Positions 1 to 13,491 of a stretch of 64,000 nucleotides of DNA are shown piece after piece. The translations under genes and the position numbers were made by a program. This DNA is from Neocallimastix lanati (nom. inval.) (taxonomy: Eukaryota; Neocallimastigomycota; Neocallimastigomycetes; Neocallimastigales; Neocallimastigaceae). Location: NCBI GenBank assembly GCA_016946835.1, contig JACVTC010000106.1:447501-511500 (forward strand). The letters run 5' to 3'. The first letter of the stretch is position 1. Each line of letters begins with the position of its first letter. Under the pieces are notes generated by a model. It had not been told where the DNA came from. It ran no database searches and saw nothing but the letters and a program-made list of their open reading frames with translations.

Positions 1-208
1 CATTCCAAAAGTTGAAACAATTAATATATACATATATCTTTTATCATCTGTATTTTCATAATTGCCTATTTTTTTTTTTTTTTTTTTTTATTTTATTTTA
101 TTTTTTGAAATAATAAATAATAATTAATAGTAATAATAATATCTATATTATAATTATAATAATAACTATTTAAAAAAACTTATTTTTAATATAAAGCTTA
201 AATTTCAA

Positions 209-239
<31 letters not shown>

Positions 240-1302
240 GAATAAATTATTTACTTATAAATGTTTCAACCCATGAATATGAAAAATCAATTAAAATTAT
301 TAATTGAATTAACATAAAGAGTACAGAACCTATAAGAGCAATATATCTACTCCAGAAAATAAAGAATCTTTTTTATTCATTAATTTTTTTTTTTTTTTTT
401 TTTTTTTTACGTAATAATAACATTTTATATATGATTTATTAATAATAACAAAAATTATATTAATATATATAAATATATATATAATATTAGTCATGTATAA
501 ATATAGATAATTATAGATAATTATAATTATAATATATATGTATAAATACTTATATATTTTTATTTATTGATTTAATATTTCTATTATTTAGGTCTTTTTA
601 TATTAAACAAATAAAAATATATATTAATATCTTACCCATTGCCAATAAAGAAAGTTAAAATAGTTGCAACAAACCAAATAATTATTTTAGGTCCCCAAAA
701 ACCATTTTGAATTTTACCACGAATTTGTTTTGAATTAGTAACACCAATCATCATTAAAGAAAGAATAAGATGAAGTGTACTTGACGCAAAACAGATTCGA
801 TATATTGCCAGCATTCCATAACAATGCCCATCGCTACAATTACTACCAGAATCAAAGAATTGGGATCCTTTACCAAGAATTAAAGCCAATTTTTTATAAA
901 CAAATGGTGTCAACATAATCTTTTATTAAATGAAATATTATTTTTCCAAATATAATTATAGTAGTCATTTTAAAGATTATTTATTTGTATTTCAATTATT
1001 TAATTAATATATATATATATATTTATATTTCCCAAAAAAAAAAAAAAAAAAAAACGCCATTTTATTATAATTTATTATAATTATCAATAATATATATAAT
1101 ATTTAAAAAAATATTATTATTTTTAAATTAATATATTGTTATTTTATAAACTATGTTTTTTTTTTTTCATTTATTTACCCATGATGCTACCGAAGTACAT
1201 AAAAGCATGGCTGCATATGCTACTCTTGTTGCTATTGAGGATTTAACTATATATATTACAAATGAGTTTTAGATTCAATAAATTAATTTTTAATAAAGTT
1301 TC

Positions 1303-1340
<38 letters not shown>

Positions 1341-1437
1341 GTAATTTAAAAAACTTACATATTTTATTTAATCCTAATAATTTACAAGTGGCACTTCCTG
1401 CACACCAACTTCAATAATCATAATAATTATTTTTTAG

Positions 1438-1474
<37 letters not shown>

Positions 1475-1707
1475 GTTCAATTTAAATATATTGATGAAAT
1501 TTCATTTTGTGTCAATTTATTTTATTATTAATATTGAAACTACTTTTATATATATATTAAAATTTATTACTTACGCCTATTTAATTTATTTATTAAATAT
1601 AAATAATTATTAAAAGATTTTTAAGATTGAACAATACCAAAATTGTTTTTATAAAAAAAAAAATTAAGAAATTTCAGAATTTCAAAATAATCATTTATTA
1701 TGATTTA

Positions 1708-1746
<39 letters not shown>

Positions 1747-1954
1747 AAAATATTTAATTTAATAATAAAATATAAGTATAAAATATAAAATGTAATAAAC
1801 AAAAATATAAAAATAATAATTTTAAAATTAATATTACAAATAATCTTTTTTTTTTTAAAAAAAAAAAAAGAATAATATATATCATATAATTGTTCAATAA
1901 ATGAATACTTTTAATATTTCTTACCAAATTTGAACCGATACATAATAAAGACAT
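1..1954 (-). CDS. Serine incorporator (Serinc/TMS1 family) membrane protein, 3' end outside window
   Basis: Multi-pass membrane protein of the Serinc/TDE1/TMS1 family, linked in the literature to serine incorporation into membrane lipids and to lipid scrambling. Exons read on the minus strand: 1359-1408 (WCAGSATCKLLGLNKI), 1179-1246 (SSIATRVAYAAMLLCTSVAS), 636-919 (MLTPFVYKKL, then SNCSDGHCYGMLAIYRICFA and NGFWGPKIIIW), 255-367 (FWSRYIALIGSVLFMLIQ, then LIDFSYSW) and 1-65 (NYENTDDKRYMYILIVSTFG). All these junctions have GT-AG ends and fit in phase. The Cys/Ala-rich start, the HCYGMLAIYR segment and the FWGPK and LIDFSYSW motifs are family signatures. A candidate first exon is 1925-1954 (MSLLCIGSNL), but it does not join 1359-1408 in phase, so a small exon may be missing. 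The C-terminal half lies beyond the left edge. Family assignment is firm; the 5' end is uncertain. Confidence 0.85.
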
Positions 1955-2382
1955 TGTTAATTTTAATTTTTTTTTTTACTACTTCGAAAATTTGTAAGAA
2001 TAAATGATTATAAATTTTTTTTATTTAAGATTTATATATTTATATTATATATTATATTTTTTTTTATTTCCTTTTTTTTTTACTTCCGATATTTTTATTT
2101 TATTGCTTTATTTTATTTTATTTTATGTTATTTTTATTTTTTATTTATTTATTAATTTATTGTTATAATATTTAGTACTATTTTATATTTATTGTTAGGA
2201 ATATTTATTTTAAGTAAATTATTATTATTATTTATCTCTTTTTCTTTTCTTTCAAATAAAACTTAAATAATGCAATTTTTTTTTTTTTTTTATTTTATTT
2301 TATTTTATTTCATTTTATTTTATTTAAAATTTTAAAAAATATTTGAATTAAATTTTAATTTCTTTTTATTTCTTTCATATAT

Positions 2383-2517
2383 ATTTTCTTATTTATTTAT
2401 TTTCTTATTTATTTATTTTCTTATTTATTTATTTTCTTATTTATTTATTTTCTTATTTATTTATTTTCTTATTTATTTATTTTCTTATTTATTTATTTTC
2501 TTATTTATTTATTTCTT
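2383..2517. repeat. 16-bp tandem repeat, about 8 copies
   Basis: The unit TTTTCTTATTTATTTA is repeated head to tail with almost no variation, so the array is recent or homogenised. No coding potential. Confidence 0.85.
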
Positions 2518-2985
2518 TATTACAAATTTTTAATATTTATTTAATATTTATTTTTTTTTAAAAATATATAATTTTTTTTAATTATTTTTTTAAATATATA
2601 TTTTTATTTATTTATTTTTAATATCTATTATCTATTTATTAAAAATTTATTTATTTTATATTTAATACTTTTTTAATATTACATTTTCCAATATATTAAT
2701 TTATTTACTTATTTTTTTTATTATTCTGTTATTTATTTTCTAATTAAATTAATGAGATTTTATCAACTATTTTATTGACCTCTTTTCACAGTAAAGAATT
2801 TAAATAAATCATTCAACGTATTACTGTAATATGATTTAAAATTTGACACTCTTATTTAATAGTGTCAAATTTTAAAGTTTTAATATAGATAAAATATTAT
2901 ATATATAATTATCAATTTAAAAATTAAATAGTTTAAATACTTCTTTTAATGAAAATATTCAATTAATAAAAGCACATTTTGGATA

Positions 2986-3029
<44 letters not shown>

Positions 3030-3210
3030 ATATACTTTTTTCATAAAAATCTAATGACAATAAATCCAAGTATAATGAAAAAAAAAAAAAAAAAGAAAAT
3101 TTTATCTTTTCTGAGGGTTTTTTTTAAAATGTTATTAATACTTAATAGTTTTATTAAATTTAAATTTTCAATGTATTTCAGATAAAAAATAATATATATA
3201 GATTTTTATT

Positions 3211-3358
3211 AATTATTTTATTTATTATTTTATTTATTATTTTATTTATTATTTTATTTATTATTTTATTTATTATTTTATTTATTATTTTATTTATTAT
3301 TTTATTTATTATTTTATTTATTATTTTATTTATTATTTTATTTATTATTTTATTTATT
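3211..3358. repeat. 12-bp tandem repeat, about 12 copies
   Basis: Near-perfect tandem copies of the unit ATTATTTTATTT. No coding potential. Confidence 0.85.
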
Positions 3359-4989
3359 CATTTTTAATTTTAAATGTTATTTTCAAATATAAAACAATAT
3401 TGGATTTATTAAAGGGCATATTTTAATTATATTAAGGATTAGAATATAAATAATTATATTATATATATATATATTAATGAGATGTTTCTTTAAAAAATCA
3501 TAAATTAACAAAAAATGTGGATATTTATTTAACTATTATTTAATGATAATAGTTAAATTCATATTGTTTTTATAAATATAATTTTTGTTCTTATTTTTAT
3601 CATATTTTATAAATATATATTTAAATTTTATTGGATATTACTAAGAGAAGAATAAAAAAAACTTTATTTTTTTTTTACAGATGCTGTAGTATTAAATTAA
3701 TAATTTATTAACTTTATAATAATTAATTATTGATTAGTAGAATTAAATGTTCAATATTTCAAAACTATAGAATTTAAATACTTATGTATAATTTTAAATA
3801 TTAAGAACAAATAAAAAACAATTTAATAAAAAAAAAAAAAGAATAAAAAATTGTTTCAAAATGAGGAAGTTTTTTTTTTATTAAATTGTTTTTTATTATT
3901 TATGTATTAAATACTTTTATTAGTGCAAATAATTATTTTCTTGGTAATTCATTTGTTGAACATGCTATTTATGAAACAAAAAATTATACTAAACGGTCAC
4001 TGTTTTCCTTAGTCATTTAATTTAATTGTTTTATAGTAATTTATATATATAAAATTTTTTATGTGTATAAATTATAATATTATAAAATACACTATAGTTT
4101 AATTATGAATAATAATTATTATTAAATGGAATTTTCTATTTTATTATTATAAATATTAATTTTATTTTAAATTTTTTTTTTTTTTTTTTTTTGATAATTA
4201 ATTATATTCAATATTGTTTAATATATATTTTTTTTCCTATTCTTTTTTTACGGAAATTTTGATGAACCTTAATACTAAGAATTATTAACATTTATACCTA
4301 CATTTTCATTAAAAATATCACAAAATTTTAAACCTTTTATATTTCAAATAAAGAGCTAATTACATAAATAGTATTATATTAGTTATTAGTAACTCTACTG
4401 TATTAATATGAATTAGCAAAATCTTTATTAGAAGACGGAGTAAAATCTACTGAAATTATTAGGATGTGAGTCCATTATCTTATGAATGGTTTTAAATATA
4501 TAATAAACCTTCTTCGTTATTTGTAATTGAATGAAATAGTAAAAATAATATGTAATTCCCTATCTCTATCACATATAATAGTGTTAATGTAATAGGAATA
4601 AATTTCATAGAGTTAGTTTATTTTATTTTATAAAAAAAACAAAAATATTGAGAATTTTATATAAATTATAATTGATTAAATAAAGTTTTCTCTCAATAAC
4701 TTTATTTTCTATTAAATTTTATTTTTAATGATTTTATTATATTATATTTAAATTTAGGGTTATTATTAACATACTATTAATTTTTTTTAATAAACCTTAT
4801 TTTTAATAATTCAATGCTTAATTAAATTAACATTGCATATCTTTTTATGTCTTTAAATTTAATATTATTTTAGATTTATTTTTCATTTATTTGGGATTTT
4901 GTAAATATTTGTGTTTAGACTTAATTAAAAAAAAGAAATGTTTAAAATAATTTAGAATAATTTAGTATCTTTTAAAAGATTCTTTTATT

Positions 4990-5083
4990 ATTATTTATAT
5001 ATTATTTATTATTTATTATTTATTATTTATTATTTATTATTTATTATTTATTATTTATTATTTATTATTTATTTATTATTTAT
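4990..5083. repeat. 7-bp tandem repeat (TTATTAT type)
   Basis: A run of heptamers TATTATT/TTATTTA, about 12 copies, in the AT-rich desert. Confidence 0.75.
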
Positions 5084-5589
5084 ATATTCATAAAATTTAG
5101 TAATTTTGACTAATATTCATGTTACTATTTTTTTTAAACAACATTAAAAATATTTGGAGCTCTTGATATCTAAAAGTTCATAAATTATATGTATTTATAA
5201 ATACTTAAATAAAAATAACAATATATATAGATTATAGATTTTTTCTATAAATATTTATCATTTAATGTTTTACACTAAATATTATTAAAAACAAAAGTAT
5301 ATTATCTATATCTGTTATTAATTTGCAATTATGCTTTTTTTAAAGATATATTACTTAAAATTAAATATTTAATGATCTTCATAATTATATAAACAAAGCA
5401 AAAAAAAAAAATTAAGGGAGTTATAAGTTTTAATATCGGTAAAGAGGAAATAAATTAATAAAAAAAACTTAAATATATTTAACTAAAATAATGGCCATTG
5501 TAATTAAAAAATAAAATAGAGATAATTATAAAAATTTAGTAATAAATGGATAAATAAAAATATGAATTATGTTAGTATAACTTCATTTA

Positions 5590-5722
5590 AATGAAATAAT
5601 AAATAATAATAATAAATAATAATAATAAATAATAATAATAAATAATAATAATAAATAATAATAATAAATAATAATAATAAATAATAATAATAAATAATAA
5701 TAATAAATAATAATAATAATAA
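5590..5722. repeat. 13-bp tandem repeat, about 10 copies
   Basis: Unit AAATAATAATAAT repeated in tandem, grading into looser AAT repeats to about 5810. Confidence 0.75.
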
Positions 5723-8421
5723 TAAAAAAAAATAAAAAAAATAAATAATAATAATTAATAATAATAATTAATAATAATAATAATAGTAATAATAATACTA
5801 ATAATTATAATAGAAAAATAATATATAAAATTCTTTTGATTATCTATTTTATTTAGGATTGAATTTTAAATAATAATTTTTAATTTTTCCTTTTAAAAAT
5901 TAATAAATTAAAATTAATCTTTATAGTTTATGCCTTTTTTTTTTTTTTATTCATTTATATGAATAATAAAATTATTGTAATGAGTCAAAATCGTTTTACT
6001 TTAAGGAAAATTAAATTTAATCATTTAAGGTTTAAAGTTAATAATAAAAATAATAAATTTTCCATATTTAATTAAACTATTTCATATCAGAATACATAAA
6101 AGTTTATAAAATATTTCTTCTGCTTTAACAAAACTTGTTTTTAAAATACTTTAATTCTTAAACCTTTTTATTTCGAATATAAAATTTTCTAATTGAAATT
6201 ATTATTGATAAATAAAATGAATATAATTTTATATTATAATTATAAATAATAAATAAAAAAATAAATATTTTTATATTTTTAAATAAATAACATTAGTTTT
6301 AAGAAAAATTTAAAGAAAGATATTATTTATATATTATATTTTTTATAATTGCATATTTCATAGACTTTTAATAATAATTAATAAAACATAATAATAAAAT
6401 TTTATATTTAATAAGCTTTTACTATTAATTAAAATTAAATTAAACTATTTTATCTTTCCATTTTTAATATTTTTTACAATATTTTAACTACTATTTATTG
6501 TATTTTAATATAATTGATTTATAGAATTAATTTTTACTGATGTTCCTTATTGAACTTTATTTAATATCATTATATTTATTAATTTTTTTAATTAATAAAG
6601 ATATATAGTTAAATATATTAAATTAATTATAAGCTTAGAGCATTTAATATCAAATAATTTTATTTTTTATAAATTAATAGATATGCATATAATTATATTG
6701 ATTTAATAAATAATTTCTTCCTTAAATTGATATTCCTTTATTATTCATTTCAATGATGTGATTAGAAATCAATAATAAAATTTATGTTTGATTTTTCTTA
6801 TGTTAATATATTTATGATTTTATAAATTAATAAATTTTATATTTATTAAGGTTTTTATTTATATTTCATATCAGATATATCATTGTAAATATGACTATAT
6901 AAATTATGGTTTGTAGAAAGTCATTGGGTTTAACAAAAATATATGAAATAAATACTTCAGTAATTATTATGCTTATTTTTTAATTTTAATTTATTATTTA
7001 TTATTTATTATTTTTAAAATACTAATAATTAAAATTATTATCTTTTTATTGATTATTATTTATTAATTATAATAATTAATTTTTTTTTTTAATAAATTAT
7101 AATTAATAATTCAATTATTTTATTATTCATTTAATTCAAATTTTTAATCTTTATTAATAAAAGTAATCTTATAAATTATTAAATAAGATTCAATTCATCT
7201 ATTAAATGAAAGATATTATATATACTAACTCTAATAAATACATTTATAAAAATTTTTAAAAAAAAAATTGAATAAAATAAATGATATATATGTAAAACAA
7301 ATAATAATTAAAGCTTTTTTTTTTTTTTTTTTTAAAAGTTATTTTTATTATATAAAAAATTAGAAACAATGACGGCAAACAATATATAAATAGTAATAAT
7401 TTGTAATTTGTTATTTAATTAATAATATTGTAAAATATTTTATTTATTGTAATAACTAATAATTTTGAATAAATTTTATAATTATTGTTTATTGATTATT
7501 CTATAGTAAACAGTATATAATAGTTAATTTTTTCTTTTTTTTAAGTTGAAATTTTATAAAAAAAAAAAAGAGTAAAAAGATCGACCATTTTTTAATAATT
7601 TAATAAGAAAAAACAAAAATTTTATAATATAGAATTTAATTTATTTATATTAAAATTTAAAAAATATAATATATTAATTAAGTTTTTATATTTATATATT
7701 TTATATTTTTTATTTTTTTAATATAACCATCCAAGTTTTTTAAATAAAAAGAAAAGAAAGTTTATTTATTAATACTTTAATAATTACTTATTTATCCATA
7801 ATATTAATATAATATATAAATAACTTTTTTTTTTATACATTCGTTTAAAGTATTATAATTAGAGATTATTTGTCATAGGAGATATTGTATAGACAAAAAA
7901 AAATATTTATTAAACTTTTATGAATACATTTTTTTTTAATTAACAATATATATTATATAATATTAATCCTTCATCTTATATTTTTTAATTTATAGTAAAT
8001 TATATTATTTATGATGTATTTAAAAATAATTAAAAATTTTTGTATAAATAAATCAACTTTGAACAAAAATTTATGAAATCAAATAATAAAAATTTATTTA
8101 TTATTTATTAAAAAAAAAAAAAAAAAAGTTTAATAAAGAAATTGTATTTTTTTATTAAATAAAAAAAAAAAATTGTTAGTTCTTTATATTGATAATTGAT
8201 TTATTAAATAAAGATTAATAATAAAAAGATTTTTATTAGAAAATAAAATAGAATAAAAAAAAAATAAATAATAAAAAATAAAAATTAAAAAATAAAAATT
8301 AAAAAATAAAAAAAAATTATAAATTAAAGAAAAAATAAAATAACATAAAATAAAAAATTATAGAATTATAAAAATAAAAAAAAGTTCTTGAAAAATTATA
8401 AAATTTAAAAATTATTCAAAA

Positions 8422-10533
8422 ATGAAGACATTTTTATTTACTTTAATTGTTGCTGTTTTCAGTACTTTTGCTAGTGCTGCTGATAGCAGTGCTTTTAATG
8501 GCATAAATCTTGCTAAAAGTTATAAGGATATTAAAAATCATAATCCAATTAATACTATTAAGTACAGTGCTGATCCAGGTGTCATGGTTTATGATGGTAG
8601 AGTTTATGTTTATGGTACCAATGATGGTTATGCTGGAGAATTAGGAAGAAACCCACAGGATAATACTTATGGTCAAATTAATACTATTAATGTTATGTCT
8701 TCTGATGATTTAGTTAATTGGATCGATCATGGTACTATCCCAGCTGCTGGTAGAAATGGTGCTGCTAAGTGGGCCGGTAACTCATGGGCACCATGTGCTA
8801 CACACAAGAAAATCAACGGTAAGGAAAAGTTCTTCCTTTACTTTGCAAACAGTGGTAATGGTATTGGTGTTTTAACTAGTGATTCTCCAACTGGTCCATT
8901 TGTTGATCCAATTGGTCATGCTCTTATTTCTCGTAGTACTCCAAATTGTTCCAATATTGTTTGGTTATTCGATCCAGCTGTATTTGTTGATGATGATGGT
9001 ACTGGTTATCTTTACTTCGGTGGTGGTGTTCCAGATAATCAATCTTCTAATCCAAAGACTGTTCGTGCTGTTAAGTTAGGTAATGATATGACTAGTCTTG
9101 CTGGTAATCCAGTTACTATTGATGCTCCATGGGTATTTGAAGATTCTGGTATTAACAAATCCGGTGATACTTACTTCTACTCATATTGTACTAACTGGAA
9201 TGGTGGTCCATACGGTAATGCTAAGATTGCTTACATGACTAGTAAGAATCCATTAGGTCCATTTACTATGCAAGGAACTGTTTTAAATAACCCAGGTGAT
9301 TTCTTTGGAACTACTGGTAACAACCATCACACTATCATTGAATTTAAGGACCAATGGTACATCTTCTATCACGCTGAATGGCTTAACAAACAAGAATTTG
9401 GAAGTCAAAAGGGATACCGTACTTCACATGTTGATGTTTTACCATTTTCTAATGGTAAATTTGGAAATGCTAAGGGTACATTAACTGGTGTAACTCAATT
9501 ATTTAAGGTTAATGCTTACAATACTAACTATGCTTCAATGATGGCATGGCAAGGTGGTGTTTCTACAAATGGTTTAGGTCATACTACTGTTACCTACAAC
9601 AGAGGTGAATGGACTGGTGTTTCTAATGTTGATTTTGGAGAAGCTGCTACCTCCGTTAAGATAACAGCCGCTTCTAACAATGGTGCTGTTATTAGAATTA
9701 CTACTGGAAGTCCAAATGGTGATGTTGTTGGTTATGTTTCTATTCCAGCTACTGGTGGTAACTCCAACTTTAAGACTGTTACTGCTGATATTAACACTGT
9801 TAGTGGAACTAAGCACGTTTTCTTTGTTGCTTCTGGTGATGTTGTTGTCGATACCTGGCAATTCATTGGATCCGGTACTGGATCAGATGAACCAATTGAA
9901 TTTGGTGATGGTGAACTTGATCTTAATGACAAGGCTAAACTTGAAGATGGTTGGTATTACATTAAGAATCCAAGCACTGGAAAGTACATTCAAGTTGAAG
10001 ATGGTGTTGGTCGTAATAGTGCTAATGTTGTTATTGGTTCTGAACGTAAGGATGATGCCCAAAAGTGGAAGGTTACTAACACTAATGGTTATGTTACCTT
10101 TACATCTGCTCTTGGTAATTATATGATTGATATTGCCAATGGAGAAGATAGAAACGGAGCCAATGTTCAAATTTATGATGCCTACGGTGGTGATGCTCAA
10201 CAATTCATTATCTACAAGACTGGTAGAGAAAATGTTTACACTATTGGTACTAAGGCTTCTGCAGGAGATAAGGCTATTGATATTGAAGGAGCACGTAATG
10301 GTGAAAACGTTAATCTCTTACAATGGACTAATGAATATAAGGATAACCAAACTTGGTCCTTTGAAAAGGCTGAAGACTCTACTCCAGAACCAGAAGAACC
10401 AGCTTGCTGGTCTGAACCATTAGGTTATCCATGTTGTTCTTCTTGTTCCTATGTATACTATGTTGATGATGATGGTAACTGGGGTGTTGAAAATGATGAT
10501 TGGTGTGGTTTATTAACAAGCTGTGACAATTAA
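8422..10533 (+). CDS. Secreted cellulosomal GH43 glycosidase with CBM6, ricin-type lectin and dockerin
   Basis: Predicted extracellular hemicellulase (xylosidase/arabinofuranosidase/arabinanase class) attached to the fungal cellulosome. Residues 1-19 are a signal peptide ending ASA. A GH43 five-bladed propeller follows, about 45-350. The expected carboxylates are D51 in SADPGVMV (base), D184 in WLFDPAVF (pKa modulator) and E240 in WVFEDSGI (acid). Residues about 363-482 fit CBM6 (start MAWQGGV, end VDTWQFIG). Residues about 507-650 are a ricin-type beta-trefoil lectin (CBM13-like) with repeated Q-W motifs. A short Pro/Glu linker leads to one fungal dockerin, 661-703, with [21 protein letters not shown] and WCGLL. 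The gene has no intron, unlike most of its neighbours, and uses GGT, GCT, AAC and AAG codons heavily. That fits high expression and a catalytic domain gained from rumen bacteria, although the transfer is inference. Exact substrate is not readable. Confidence 0.93.
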   Translation: MKTFLFTLIVAVFSTFASAADSSAFNGINLAKSYKDIKNHNPINTIKYSADPGVMVYDGRVYVYGTNDGYAGELGRNPQDNTYGQINTINVMSSDDLVNWIDHGTIPAAGRNGAAKWAGNSWAPCATHKKINGKEKFFLYFANSGNGIGVLTSDSPTGPFVDPIGHALISRSTPNCSNIVWLFDPAVFVDDDGTGYLYFGGGVPDNQSSNPKTVRAVKLGNDMTSLAGNPVTIDAPWVFEDSGINKSGDTYFYSYCTNWNGGPYGNAKIAYMTSKNPLGPFTMQGTVLNNPGDFFGTTGNNHHTIIEFKDQWYIFYHAEWLNKQEFGSQKGYRTSHVDVLPFSNGKFGNAKGTLTGVTQLFKVNAYNTNYASMMAWQGGVSTNGLGHTTVTYNRGEWTGVSNVDFGEAATSVKITAASNNGAVIRITTGSPNGDVVGYVSIPATGGNSNFKTVTADINTVSGTKHVFFVASGDVVVDTWQFIGSGTGSDEPIEFGDGELDLNDKAKLEDGWYYIKNPSTGKYIQVEDGVGRNSANVVIGSERKDDAQKWKVTNTNGYVTFTSALGNYMIDIANGEDRNGANVQIYDAYGGDAQQFIIYKTGRENVYTIGTKASAGDKAIDIEGARNGENVNLLQWTNEYKDNQTWSFEKAEDSTPEPEEPACWSEPLGYPCCSSCSYVYYVDDDGNWGVENDDWCGLLTSCDN

Positions 10534-10711
10534 TTTATTTTCAATTAACCCTTTTTTTTTATTGATATAAAAAAAAAGTAGAATAAATTTGTAGTATTTA
10601 AGTAATTAAAAAATAACAATTAAAATTTTTATTTTTCTAAAAACTTTTTTTTTCAAAACAAAAAACAAAACAAACAAAACAAAAACAAAAACAAAGCAAA
10701 AAACAAAAATA

Positions 10712-10742
<31 letters not shown>

Positions 10743-11147
10743 GAAACTTATTAAATTATTTAAATTTACAAAAATTCAAAAATTCGAAAATTCAACTAAA
10801 AAAATAAAAAAATAAAAAAAAAATTTTTAAATTTACGAAAATTCAAAAATTCAATTTTTTTAAAAAAAAAAAAATAAAAAAATTTAAACTTTTTTCGTTT
10901 ATCGTTTTTCAAAAAAATAAATAAATAAAAATATTACAAAAGAAAAATGGAAATAACTTGTATTTTTTTTTATAATAAAAGAAAAAAAAAAATAATATTT
11001 CTAATACTTAATATATATTATACAATTACAAATGTATAGTATATTAAAGTTTTATCTATATATATATATTTTAAAAATTTTGAAAAATTTTGAAAAATTT
11101 TCATTTTAAAATAAGAATGAAATATTTCAATTACATAGATGAATTAC

Positions 11148-11181
<34 letters not shown>

Positions 11182-11593
11182 TAAAATTAATAAAAATATA
11201 TATATATATATATATTTAAAAAACAAAAATAAGTAAATAAATAAAAACTGTAAATTAAAAATTAAATAAAAATAAATAAAAATATTATTTAAAAAAAAAA
11301 AATATTAAAGTGTATTAATATTTGTTTTTATTTTATTAAAATTTCATTTTTCTATATTATTGAATATTATTGATATAATATATATGAGCGTAATAAAAAA
11401 TTCAAATAAAATTTTTTTATTTACATAATTATATATATGGATTATATTTTTGAAACTTAATCACATTGATATTTGTAGTAGGTGTCTTCAGTACATTACT
11501 AAACCTTACTTCAGAAGTTGGTGAAAAATTTTATTGGAAAACTTTCAAAAAAAAAAAAAAAAAAATTTCCAATACATTGTGGTGTTAGGTCAC
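10534..11593. other. AT-rich spacer
   Basis: Downstream of the GH43 stop: A-rich and T-rich runs with simple AAAAC and AAAAT repeats. From about 11460 base composition becomes more mixed, and this stretch may be an older transposon remnant, but I found no recognisable protein in it. Confidence 0.6.
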
Positions 11594-12854
11594 TATGAAA
11601 ACTTATGCCTTGTCTCAAGATCTAAGCATCCCTCCTATTGCTGGTATCTGCGCAGCCTTACAGATTAAATCATTTGCAAAATGGAGTAAATCAAACTGTA
11701 TTATAAAGGATCTTATTAAATCTATTTTTCAGAACTTGGAATTCCTTTAGGAGAATCTAGATGTTGTGGTGGACTCTTTGTAGATGATATTGTTCTATGC
11801 GTACCGTCAAGAACTAAGTTAAAAAAAATGCTTAAGAAGGTAAATGAATGGTCTAAATTTAATATGATGAATTTTGGAATTAACAAGTATGCAACGATGG
11901 TGATTCCACCAGACACACCTCTTTTTCAAAATAAAAGAGATCCTACTTTTTATCTTGCTGGTCAACCAATCCCAATAACTAGATGTTATACCTATTTAGG
12001 TATACCATTTGATAAAAGCTTATCGTTGAACCCTATTATTAAATTACTTAACTTTAGAGTTACTAAAGCTCTCTTTTCTGTAAGTAAATTTCTTTCAAAT
12101 TCCAAGATTCCTATTTCATTTATGAAGATTATAATTAACTCCTATGTACTAAGTAAAGTCTCTTACTTTGCACCTTTACTTGGTTCAAATAAAGAAAGAA
12201 CAAATAATACTCAGAAATTAATTAATAAAGGATTAAGATGGATTACAGATTTACAAAAAGCCAAATCTTTTGTTAATGTATATTCTATTTCAAAAAATTT
12301 AAATATTCCTCCATTGTCAGCTAAGTATGCTTTGTCTCAAGTCAAATGTTTTGATAAATAGAAAGATTCAAATTGTATTATTTCTTATTTAGTTAATAAT
12401 ATTCCAAAATCTGGAAATATGCATGGACGAAAGAAAGTAGAACTCTTAAGCGTAAACTAGAGAAAAGAGGTAATAACGATAATAAAATCAAGGATTTCAT
12501 TGGAAAAAAGATATGAAAATCAATTCTATTAAAGCTGAATTTTATGACAAAAACAGATTCGAAGAAACGTCAAATTTTACAAAATTTTGTTATGAATATC
12601 CTTATCTTTCATATGGTTTCTATTGGCTATTGAGAGCACGAAGCGGATATAGATTAGATGCTAGAATTGCTAAAGCTGCAAAAATAATAGATCAAATTTG
12701 TCCTAATTTTTGTCCATGTTGTAAAAGTAATAAACAATGGATAAGGCATTGGTTAATTGATTGTCCATTTTTCAATCATATTCGTAGTAAAGGTAATGAT
12801 AAAATTTTATTTTTATATAATGCTTTTAACCGTGGAAACCTAACAAATAATATC

Positions 12855-13085
12855 GTTAATAGTAATAATAATAATAGTAATAGTAATAATAGTAATAGTA
12901 ATAGTAGTAATAGTAATAACAGTAATAGTAATAATAGTAATAGTAATAATAGTAATAGTAATAATAGTAATAGTAATAATAGTAATAGTAATAATAGTAA
13001 TAGTAATAATAGTAATAGTAATAATAGTAATAGTAATAATAGTAATAATAATAATAGTAATAGTAATAATAGTAATAGTATTATT
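12855..13085 (+). repeat. Expanded AGTAAT microsatellite inside the LINE copy
   Basis: Alternating AAT and AGT codons (Asn/Ser) for about 230 bp. The same spot in intact LINE-A (41935-42030) holds only about 90 bp, so the tract has grown in, or was longer in the source of, this copy. Confidence 0.85.
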
Positions 13086-13467
13086 AATAATGTTAGTAAT
13101 AATATTGAAAATAATGTGTATGTTGATTCTAATGTGTGTGAAAAAGTGTATAATTTCCTTCTTGGGGGAAGAAGTATTAATATCAGTACAAGGGAATGAA
13201 AGGATCTATTTAAGTGCCAGATAAAATCAGGTGCTTATTCTGATACTCCATTCTTGGTGGTTACTGCGGCTCTTCTTCAATCGATTATGCCTATTGATAT
13301 TGGCCAGCAATGGTCTTTGTTCAATAGGTTCAAATCGAATCATACTACTACTACCAAGAGCGTTAATGCTGCAGAAACAGTAAGACAGGCCAGCAGGGCT
13401 AGCGCAACCAATGAAGATCATAATTTCGAATCTTAAAATTATGATTAACATTGTGAAGTCAAAAATA

Positions 13468-13491
13468 ATTATTATACTTCAGTATAATAAT
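13468..13491 (+). other. Conserved 3'-UTR stem-loop of LINE-A family (copy 1)
   Basis: Ten-bp perfect stem ATTATTATAC/GTATAATAAT closing a TTCA tetraloop, lying after the stop codon. It is identical to the hairpin in intact LINE-A at 42396-42419. Confidence 0.7.

Larger units (their letters stand above)
1955..8421. other. AT-rich gene desert
   Basis: About 6.5 kb with no ORF that looks like a gene on either strand. It consists of A/T homopolymers, AT microsatellites and four longer tandem arrays listed separately. A possible small secreted-peptide start near 3861 is broken by its T run and is not called. The last few hundred bases before 8422 are A-rich and presumably hold the promoter and 5' UTR of the GH43 gene. 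Confidence 0.7.

Noticed and set aside
2979-3185. 68-codon ORF starting MDTKKKK
   Set aside because: Made of A runs and AT-rich DNA; no domain, no splice context.
3861-4020. Possible small secreted peptide starting ATGAGGAAG with a hydrophobic start
   Set aside because: With the ten-T run as given, the frame stops after seven codons. It would only be open with one T fewer. Hydrophobic residues are expected by chance from T-rich DNA.
2383-5722. CRISPR-like array
   Set aside because: The repeats are direct AT minisatellites with no unique spacers, in a eukaryotic genome.
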